Assembly: GCA_013399695.1 (NCBI GenBank)
Contig: VXAU01000298.1
Coordinates: 1 to 64,000 of the forward strand
DNA: 64,000 bases
Source: Formicarius rufipectus
Lineage: Eukaryota > Chordata > Aves > Passeriformes > Formicariidae
Direction: 5' to 3'
The notes under the pieces were generated by a model, which was not told where the DNA came from, did not search any database, and worked only from the letters and a program-made list of their open reading frames with translations. Shown in pieces: positions 59,301-64,000 of this stretch; position 1 is the first letter of the stretch, and each line of letters starts with the position of its first letter. Position numbers and translations under genes: made by a program.

Positions 59301-61411
59301 GGCAAGGAAAGAAAAATTATTAACTGTGAAGAGTTTCTAGAAAATGGCTTTTTACTACAAATAACTACAGCAAGGGGTCTTATAACTGTCCCAGACACAA
59401 GAAGAGAACAGTTTGTACAGCAGTGCCTTTGACAAAAGCTGGGCACTGGTACTTCCACTGCTGTTTGTAGAACTCTGTTGCTAAGAGTGAAGGCAGTGAC
59501 AGCATGAACTTCCCCTCAGGAGGGGAGAGGATCCCTTTCAATGGAAAGTTTGAAGTAACTGCCTTTTGCTATGTCTGGATCTAATTAATAGCAAGCCCAA
59601 GATTTTGGATCCCGGTTACTAGAATTTTATGGTCAAATGACAATTTGCCAAAATGGAATATAGCACAAATGTCTGAAGTTTGACTGCAAGTCACTGATTC
59701 AGGTTTTTAAAGAACAACAGATTTAGGAAGAAAATAGCATGGAAAAAAAAAATCACACTTTTCAGAAAACCATTTCTTTTACTTGAACACAAGTGATGTA
59801 ATAAAAAAATGCCAACATTTGTGTTTCACCTGAACAAATAATCTAACCAATGACTTTAACTACATAAACCACAGTTTGCTAGAGTGGCTACGTGGCAAAA
59901 TAAAAGCCTTTAAATCACAGCTAGCAAGCCAAATTATCTTTTGTGCTGCCTTATTCACAGTAAGTATGTATTTTCATATGATGTGAGCTCTTCAGTCTTC
60001 ATATCAGTGAACTCCTTTCCTAGTACTGCAGAACTCAAATAACTCCTTTGTCCAGGAAGCATTCAGTGCCAACAGAATTGTGAGTTAATACTTCTCGTTG
60101 GTTAAACACTGTTTCTGGTGCCAGAATTAATGGAAAAAGCATGACACATACTGGGACTTAAACAGACTCATTGTGTTAACTAAAGGTAGGGATCTCTGTT
60201 CTGACTGGTTTTATTTCCTGTTTTTATGTAGATAAAAAAATCATACCTCTTTTGTAGTGACCACCTACCTCTTGTATAATCTGACAGTTAGATTTTGCTC
60301 ATTTAAAATACTAAGATCAAATTAGATTAAAAAAGAATTTCTGGTGAAGGACTGCAAATTCAGAAATTAACAAAAATAGAGGAACAAAAGGATGATCAGA
60401 GTGAAACAAATCACTATTGTTGAATTTCCTGAGGCATAATCTTGATGATGAAATTTTACCTACAGGCAGCATCTGAGGCAATTTTTTTGGGTAGGCAGAA
60501 AAAAACAACCTGTGACTTGCACTGGCATTAAAACAAACATTACTGCTGTAAATTAGAACCTTGACTGTACATTGAGTTTATATTGATGATGGCCATTACC
60601 TGCCCAAATAAGGATAAATTCCTAACACAGTCAACAGTCCTACGATAACAAAGATGACAAAACCCTTTTACAAAAACCCCAACAATAAGATACAGCCATT
60701 TAGCAGATGTTTGAAGAGGTCTGAAGTATTACTGTTGCAAACTGCTTATCACTGTTATTATGCCAGAGATTACTTTGTTCTTAGTTTAACTGCAAAACAG
60801 ACCACATCTGCTGCAGCTCTAAACCCATCTGTCTCCACTGAAAACACAGCAGCTCTCCACTGGCCTGGGCCTTGAAGATTGTAGCTAAAGAAAAGTTCTA
60901 ACTGCTTCAACTAGATGAAGAGATGTGATTCAATATTCTTCAATATTCATATTCAATTTTAATCATTGCAAAGGGATTTTTAATGTATTACCTGCATGCA
61001 AATAAAAACTGCACACTTTATTCCATTTGCACCCAAAATTACTCATCAGTATAAAGTTCAAAATAAGCCTTTTCTATGAGTTTGTATTAAACCCTTCAGT
61101 GACTACATTCTTTCACAGAATAATTTCTATGGTTCTCCAGTTGAATACTGGGCAGATGGTCTAGGCCAGTCTGAAAGTGAAACTACTGGCACACAGGAAG
61201 ACCTACCAGACCCAGCAGACATAACTCTGGATTTTAAGATCATACCAATACTGAAGAGCTTATGCTATTCTTAGAGGCATTTTTAAAAGAAGTGTTGCTG
61301 CATGTTGACAACTGTGATGGAATCCTTGATTTCTGTGAACACTTTCAACTTACTGTCATATTTAAAGGTGATATTGAGTAGTCCATTGTTCTTTGTGACT
61401 GATGACAGGCC
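44800..61411 (-). CDS. IL17RD: IL17RD (Sef), interleukin-17 receptor D, exons 2-13, 5' partial
   Basis: Single-pass receptor that dampens FGF-RAS-MAPK signalling and also takes part in IL-17 receptor signalling (family knowledge). Twelve minus-strand exons join without frame error: 61354-61411, 58054-58179, 57032-57150, 56207-56327, 54990-55034, 54743-54894, 53888-53953, 53391-53445, 52355-52465, 50542-50726, 47170-48103 and 44800-44915. Together they give 2088 bp and 695 residues plus a TAA stop; the human protein is about 739. In visible-residue numbering, the ectodomain is 1-256, the membrane span about 257-278 and the SEFIR domain about 315-480. A conserved tail includes DSGIYDSSVPSSELSLPLM. 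Six N-X-S/T sequons lie outside the membrane. Exon 1, with the start codon and signal peptide, is absent and should lie above 64000. The family call is essentially certain because long stretches match mammalian IL17RD. Confidence 0.97.
44916..47169 (-). other. IL17RD: IL17RD intron 12
   Basis: A 2.3-kb last intron. It contains a short (AT)n microsatellite at 45528-45543. I recognise no transposon or exon in it. Confidence 0.75.
45528..45543. repeat. (AT)n microsatellite
   Basis: Eight AT units in IL17RD intron 12. Confidence 0.85.
47170..48103 (-). CDS. IL17RD: IL17RD exon 12 (SEFIR domain and tail)
   Basis: The largest exon, 934 bp. The acceptor is ttttccag and the donor is ttag/gtaaga. 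It encodes the rest of the SEFIR domain: VALDLWEDL, ESQFIIIVCSKGMKYFV, GELFLFAVLTVAEKLRQAKQ and FIAVYFDYSCEGDIPAILDL. The conserved stretch [20 protein letters not shown] comes next. It ends in the Ser-rich tail with MPRDSGIYDSSVPSSELSL. The section around DGEFYLKTDVNII is diverged from mammals, as expected for a linker. The open frame continues about 43 codons past the donor, so intron retention would give a different C-terminus. Confidence 0.98.
48559..48662 (-). mobile_element. CR1 LINE 3' fragment in IL17RD intron 11
   Basis: agaatcacagaattgtttag is followed by caagtccaaccactagccca and gccaagtccaccactaaaca, a diverged reverse-complement CR1 tail of about 100 bp. Confidence 0.88.
49160..49230 (+). 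mobile_element. CR1 LINE 3' fragment in IL17RD intron 11
   Basis: ggcagttggactggatgatc and ttgggggttcttccaactgg match the sense CR1 3' end. Short and diverged. It is in the opposite orientation to the copy at 48.6 kb. Confidence 0.8.
50542..50726 (-). CDS. IL17RD: IL17RD exon 11 (start of SEFIR domain)
   Basis: A 185-bp exon with acceptor ccaatttag and donor gtgag/gtaaac. It encodes the cytoplasmic linker NIYSHLDEESSESS, then the first SEFIR strand and helix: PRPKVFICYSSKD and NVIQCFAYFLQDFCGCE. The VFICYSSKD box is the hallmark of the SEFIR fold, through which IL-17 receptors and their adaptors pair. Confidence 0.97.
50727..52354 (-). other. IL17RD: IL17RD intron 10
   Basis: A 1.6-kb intron between the transmembrane exon and the first SEFIR exon. 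The reading frame of exon 10 runs on into it for some distance, so intron retention would replace the SEFIR domain. No repeat family is recognised. Confidence 0.75.
52355..52465 (-). CDS. IL17RD: IL17RD exon 10 (transmembrane exon)
   Basis: A 111-bp exon with acceptor tttcccag and donor gcaag/gtaaga. It encodes the juxtamembrane VHSPWAGPIR, a hydrophobic span of about 21 residues (AIAITVPLVVISAFATLFTV) and the basic stop-transfer CRKKQQ. It is almost identical to mammalian IL17RD. This exon anchors the receptor. Confidence 0.97.
52717..53175 (-). pseudogene. Exon-like coding remnant in IL17RD intron 9, one stop
   Basis: One minus-strand frame stays open over about 150 codons except for a single TGA at 52952-52954. 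The product is protein-like, with KSENLYEKVA-type opening residues (SENLYEKVASGGYVD), WSFSPEIKPSGLENLSRFC before the stop, and SKEVLSKWLLQHSGIRPRQ after it. It is preceded by an excellent acceptor (tgtttctgtttag) and followed by a donor (gggag/gtatga). I do not recognise the family. It could be a decayed processed gene or mobile-element fragment, or an unspliced cassette exon. Its incoming phase matches IL17RD exon 9. Confidence 0.3.
53391..53445 (-). CDS. IL17RD: IL17RD exon 9
   Basis: A 55-bp exon with acceptor tttcaaag and donor accag/gtatga. It encodes LVDDTNTTRKTMHYALKP, the last ectodomain segment before the membrane exon, with an NTT sequon. It passes one base to exon 10. An exon-like segment in the next intron (52717-53175) would accept the same phase. 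Confidence 0.95.
53446..53887 (-). other. IL17RD: IL17RD intron 8
   Basis: A 0.44-kb intron with canonical ends. No repeat or exon is seen inside it. Confidence 0.75.
53888..53953 (-). CDS. IL17RD: IL17RD exon 8
   Basis: A 66-bp exon of exactly 22 codons, phase 0 at both ends. The acceptor is gatgcag and the donor is gag/gtaata. It encodes EQNTDTTSCVLQNVSPGDYI plus IE, with an NVS sequon. Skipping this exon would keep the reading frame. Confidence 0.95.
53954..54742 (-). other. IL17RD: IL17RD intron 7
   Basis: A 0.8-kb intron with canonical ends. A minus-strand open frame of 102 codons (54157-54465) has no family resemblance and no flanking splice pair that I trust. Confidence 0.75.
54743..54894 (-). 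CDS. IL17RD: IL17RD exon 7
   Basis: A 152-bp exon with acceptor ctctgacag and donor aaacag/gtatgg, ending on a codon boundary. It encodes the membrane-proximal fibronectin-like region, including WKPRNVNVTQ, MQVSFDHAPHNFGFRYYFLH and KLKHEGLFKQKTCKQ. The NVT sequon replaces NIS of the mammalian protein, so the glycosylation site is kept. Confidence 0.96.
54990..55034 (-). CDS. IL17RD: IL17RD exon 6 (45-bp micro-exon)
   Basis: A very short exon with acceptor tttgtag and donor accct/gtaagt. It encodes CELLLQPENLVCKP, with two cysteines conserved in the family. The codon split with exon 5 reads Pro; as I recall the human sequence it is Ala, so one residue at this junction differs. The next split codon, with exon 7, reads Tyr. 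The exon is small enough for automatic gene finders to miss. Confidence 0.93.
55035..56206 (-). other. IL17RD: IL17RD intron 5 (contains SINE)
   Basis: A 1.2-kb intron between the micro-exon and exon 5. It carries a tRNA-Ile-derived SINE at 55916-56054, inserted antisense to the gene. Nothing else is recognisable. Confidence 0.8.
55916..56054 (+). mobile_element. tRNA-Ile-headed SINE with CR1 tail (TguSINE1-like)
   Basis: The first half reads as a decayed tRNA-Ile: ttagctagctcagttg (A-box region), tggtgctaataataccaagg (anticodon arm, AAT) and gggtttgatccctgta (B box and T arm). It then passes into a CR1 3' end (gatgatcctcatgggtccct, ending ttctgtgattc). The element is flanked by an exact 7-bp repeat, tcagtct, at 55909-55915 and 56055-56061. 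This head-tail combination is that of TguSINE1, described from the zebra finch and mobilised by CR1. It lies antisense in IL17RD intron 5. Confidence 0.85.
56207..56327 (-). CDS. IL17RD: IL17RD exon 5
   Basis: A 121-bp exon encoding MESQPFVNLKFETDYFVK and then IVPFPSIKNESNYHPFFF, with an NES sequon. The donor is agac/gtaagt. Its acceptor (ttggtag) follows an almost pure poly-T tract on the minus strand, and the assembly gap at 56366-56403 begins 38 bases upstream of the exon. The coding bases themselves look intact. Confidence 0.96.
56333..56412. other. Poly-A tract and assembly gap (38 N) next to IL17RD exon 5
   Basis: A-run from 56333 to 56360, ttgca, then Ns at 56366-56403 and a further A-run to 56412. 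On the minus strand this is the poly-T tract in front of the exon 5 acceptor. It may be longer than shown. Confidence 0.97.
56565..56965 (+). mobile_element. CR1 LINE 3' end, about 400 bp, in IL17RD intron 4
   Basis: The longest CR1 copy in the window. Sense-strand landmarks in order are ggtgacctaattggggccct, gattagatattaggaagaaa, gggttgcccagggaagttgt and ggaaggttcctgcccacggc, ending near aattccataatgat. It lies antisense to IL17RD. Confidence 0.92.
57032..57150 (-). CDS. IL17RD: IL17RD exon 4
   Basis: A 119-bp exon with acceptor gtttgtag and donor cgaaca/gtaagt, ending on a codon boundary. It encodes IEYLKGFRVILEELKSEG followed by RQCQQMILKDPKQL. This is one of the most conserved ectodomain stretches, nearly identical to mammalian IL17RD. 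Confidence 0.97.
57151..58053 (-). other. IL17RD: IL17RD intron 3
   Basis: A 0.9-kb intron with canonical ends and no recognisable repeat or extra exon. Confidence 0.75.
58054..58179 (-). CDS. IL17RD: IL17RD exon 3
   Basis: A 126-bp exon between acceptor ctttag and donor atcg/gtgagt. It encodes the ectodomain segment containing CTPYLNSVGRHM and QNITISQYAC. The second motif carries a glycosylation sequon and a conserved cysteine. It receives one base from exon 2 (codon for Asn) and passes one base to exon 4 (codon for Gly), as expected if the model is right. Confidence 0.96.
58180..61353 (-). other. IL17RD: IL17RD intron 2
   Basis: A 3.2-kb intron between exons 2 and 3. I see no repeat of recognisable family and no convincing exon in it; the small open frames are AT-rich chance frames. 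Confidence 0.75.
61354..61411 (-). CDS. IL17RD: IL17RD exon 2
   Basis: A 58-bp exon. The acceptor is tctctgcag and the donor is gaca/gtaagt. It starts in phase 0 and carries one base into exon 3. It encodes 19 residues ending in NNGLLNITFKYD, which match the first folded ectodomain segment of IL17RD and include an N-glycosylation sequon (NIT). The phase-0 start means the missing exon 1 must end on a codon boundary. Confidence 0.93.
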
Positions 61412-62088
61412 CTGCAGAGAAACACCAAGAAAATAATTAGAATAAATTATTCTAGCTAGTGTGAACTCAAGTAGATTTTTATTTAGTAAGCAGGATGATA
61501 GAACCTTATGATTTTTTTCCTTCTGTTTGGGCATACTATCCATCAATTTGAACTCAGGTAATGAGAGAACAGACTGCATACACCTGTATGTACTCACCAG
61601 GTTCATCAACTTTCCAAATTCAATACTCAAAGAAGTGGAAAGAAAAAAGAGAAAGTCTGAACGTAATATTTGCATGAAGACATGAAATGGGTATTTAAGT
61701 AGTATGACCTGCCCAGTAGATGTGAAGCTTATTATTGGAAGAAAATTATGTGATATTCTAAATTTCCACTATCAAGAATAACTGTGCCCATACAAACCCC
61801 ATGCTTTTAATCAAGGTTTAATGACAAATCAAATTGGGTTCTCCAGAGCAAATATGGTGCAAGAGAAGAGAAGAGAACTAAGAACTCACAGCTTATCTTG
61901 AACTTAGGTACAAGACACCAGCACACAAACCCACTGCCTGGTTCCCCAGTGTCTCAATTGTACAGGGGACATCATTTTAATATGTACTGTAAACATTTAA
62001 AGTAATTCTTGCTGAGAAGAATGTAATTAGACAAAAACACCAATGGATAATTTAAATTTCAATCTTCCCATTGACTATTGGCTGAAAT

Positions 62089-62193
62089 GAAAAAAAAAAA
62101 AAACAAAACAAAAACAAAAAACAGAACAAACAAAAAACCAAACAAACAAACAAAAAAAAAACCAAACAAAAACGAAACAAAAACAAAAAAAAC
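62089..62193 (+). repeat. A-rich (CAAA)n low-complexity tract
   Basis: About 105 bp built of A with interspersed single C: runs such as caaaacaaaaacaaaaaac and aaacaaacaaacaaaa. It lies in IL17RD intron 1, so transcribed as a T-rich tract. Confidence 0.9.
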
Positions 62194-63111
62194 CCACTAG
62201 ACAATTACATTCCAGCAGGAGTGCACATTGTAGAAATCCATTATACTACCTCAGACACCTTTCTCTACTATCAAATACCATTAAAGCAGATCCCCTCCAC
62301 CCTTGCTGAGTGTCACAACCTGAAGACCAACCAGAGAACTGCTTTGCCAAGGCAGAATCCAAACACATCCACAGGGTGATGAGTCTGCTGCCTCTTCTAT
62401 CCTTTTCAAAAGAACTTTGGCTCTCAGACACGCAATACCTTACCCTTCAAAAAGCACTGAAATTGTTTTTGAAACACAAAATGCAGCATCACTCTCACCC
62501 CAAATTAGACACAACTGGAATGCTGATTCCTATGAAGTAGTATCACTCCATGAAAGGCAAATCACATCATTATTTAGCACTAGCTTTTTAAAAATACCAG
62601 CCATTTACATAAAATTGTATCTGGGTTCCCAGCTACAAAACCAGCAAAAATCAAGTATAAAAGGACTGCAGCAGCAATCCGATGCTGTGAGGATCGTGCC
62701 CAAGCACTCCCTGGGTGGCACTTCAACAGTCAAACACGGGGATGCTCAAGGAGAAACAAGGAGGGAGGTGTTACCTTAAAAGAAAAAAAAAGTAAAATAC
62801 TACCTAAAGGATGAAAGCAACTCAGATCTTGATAGTATTGTCAGAAGTTAAATTTGCAATCTCACTTTCTTCTTAGGTGGCTTTTCATCTGTTTAACTCT
62901 GATTTAGTTTGGCACTGACCCAGCTGTTGCACAAAAAGGCTTCCTGAAACAGGAAGGCATATATTTTTTTTAAGTCATAACTTTTCTATTAATACTTGTT
63001 CTATTCTGACTCATTTTGTGTTTCTCTAAACTTTATTAGATGACACTTAACTTACTATTACATCAAAACAAAGACATGATGTATTTGATTAAAAAATTAC
63101 CAAAAAGTAAC

Positions 63112-63172
63112 TTTCACATTTATAAAGGCAGATATATATTATAAAGACTTTTCATATTTATAAAGGCAGATA
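63112..63172 (+). repeat. 23-bp imperfect direct duplication
   Basis: tttcacatttataaaggcag plus ata at 63112-63134 recurs as tttcatatttataaaggcag plus ata at 63150-63172, with a single mismatch. A local duplication in IL17RD intron 1. Confidence 0.85.
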
Positions 63173-63805
63173 AACCACCAAATTATTAGTTATCTCCCTT
63201 TTGTGCTGACGTTTTGAAAGACAAATTTTACCAAACCCCACAGAAAAATGGCACAATTTAATCCATTAGATGGGATTATTTTATATCCTATGTTTAAAAA
63301 AAAAAAGGGGGCAACACTTTTCCCCACACCTTTAGTAGCATTTCCACTGGGATTATGGTGACATCACAAAATGTGCAACAGTAAAAGTATAAATCAATAC
63401 AGCACAGTCATTAATAATGTAGATGCAAAAAGCAGATAGAACATAAGCCAAACCCTGCTAAATTTGAGCAGCACGTAAGAATCACTGGTTGTAAAAATTT
63501 GCTTCCACGTGTATAAAAGGTACAAAAAGGCTGCAGCAAAAAGAGAGAATTAGGATTGCCTTAACGTGCTGAACTAGATAACTGGCATATTTAGTTCTAA
63601 GTAAACTACTCAGACAATTCCATCATGCTAAACTTTAGCATTAATCCTCCAAGTACTTACTGCTGTGAGTTTAAAAATAAACTCTTCCAGAAAGAATTCC
63701 CTTGTTTCAAATGGCTTACAGCTAATAGAACTTGTTTGGAGCATCTTACTTCAAAACTATAAACTGTAATGTTATGGCCTCGGGGCTCCACATTCTTAGT
63801 TAATT

Positions 63806-63885
63806 GTCCCTGTCCTCGGCAGGGGGGTTGGAAGGAGGTGATCTTGAATATTCCCTCCAACCCACACCATTCTATGATTCTATCA
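63806..63885 (+). mobile_element. CR1 LINE 3' tail in IL17RD intron 1
   Basis: gggggttggaaggaggtgat then ccctccaacccacaccattc and the terminal attctatgattctatca octamer-type repeat of CR1. The clean tail suggests a relatively young copy. Confidence 0.9.
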
Positions 63886-64000
63886 TTAATTAACCGCTAA
63901 CATTTGTTTAATTTACATGAAGCTTTTAATTCATTCTGAACTTTACTCGAAAGCAAGTCTCCAGTGCCTGGAGTTTTGTCTACAAAATCCCTGTGGTCCA

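Larger units (their letters stand above)
61412..64000 (-). other. IL17RD: IL17RD intron 1, 3' part
   Basis: The sequence upstream of exon 2 up to the window edge. No coding exon with a signal peptide and no CpG island is visible, so the promoter and exon 1 lie further on. It holds an A-rich (CAAA)n tract near 62.1 kb, a 23-bp direct duplication near 63.1 kb and a CR1 tail at 63.8 kb. Confidence 0.7.

Overview
The window is vertebrate nuclear DNA, almost certainly from a bird and most likely a passerine. It is intron-rich and AT-rich, with two CpG islands. It carries several degraded CR1 LINE 3' ends, the standard avian retrotransposon, and a tRNA-Ile-headed SINE with a CR1 tail of the TguSINE1 type known from passerines. 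There is also an ERVL-like LTR fragment. No bacterial-style genes, CRISPR arrays or operons are present.

The only gene I can identify with certainty is IL17RD (interleukin-17 receptor D, also called Sef), on the minus strand. Twelve consecutive coding exons (exons 2-13) can be traced from 61411 down to the stop codon at 44800-44802. All splice sites are GT-AG and every exon phase agrees. The visible exons encode 695 residues, against about 739 for the human protein. Only exon 1 (start codon and signal peptide) is missing, and it must lie beyond 64000. The product has an N-glycosylated ectodomain, one membrane span (exon 10), a SEFIR signalling domain (exons 11-12) and a conserved C-terminal tail. 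The likely 3' UTR runs from 44799 down to roughly 41.6 kb.

Below IL17RD is a strong CpG island at 36.0-37.0 kb with a minus-strand splice donor at 36695. A second, smaller CpG island at 19.87-20.08 kb also ends in a minus-strand donor. In other vertebrates ARHGEF3 lies just 3' of IL17RD on the same strand and has a very long 5' region with alternative first exons. These islands are therefore plausible ARHGEF3 promoters, but no recognisable ARHGEF3 coding exon is in the window. Between them, four minus-strand exon-like segments (27.2 to 22.3 kb) join in one open frame with good splice sites. I do not recognise the product, and it is the best candidate here for an undescribed gene.

The rest is intronic or intergenic sequence with repeats. 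The most unusual is a tRNA-headed SINE at 12.14-12.40 kb with a (GTT)n tail rather than a CR1 tail, flanked by an exact 11-bp target-site duplication. Beside it lies a CpG-rich, LTR-like block. In IL17RD intron 9, a 470-bp minus-strand segment is open except for one stop; it looks like a decayed coding fragment or a cassette exon. Two assembly gaps sit in poly-A tracts, one of them 38 bp from IL17RD exon 5.
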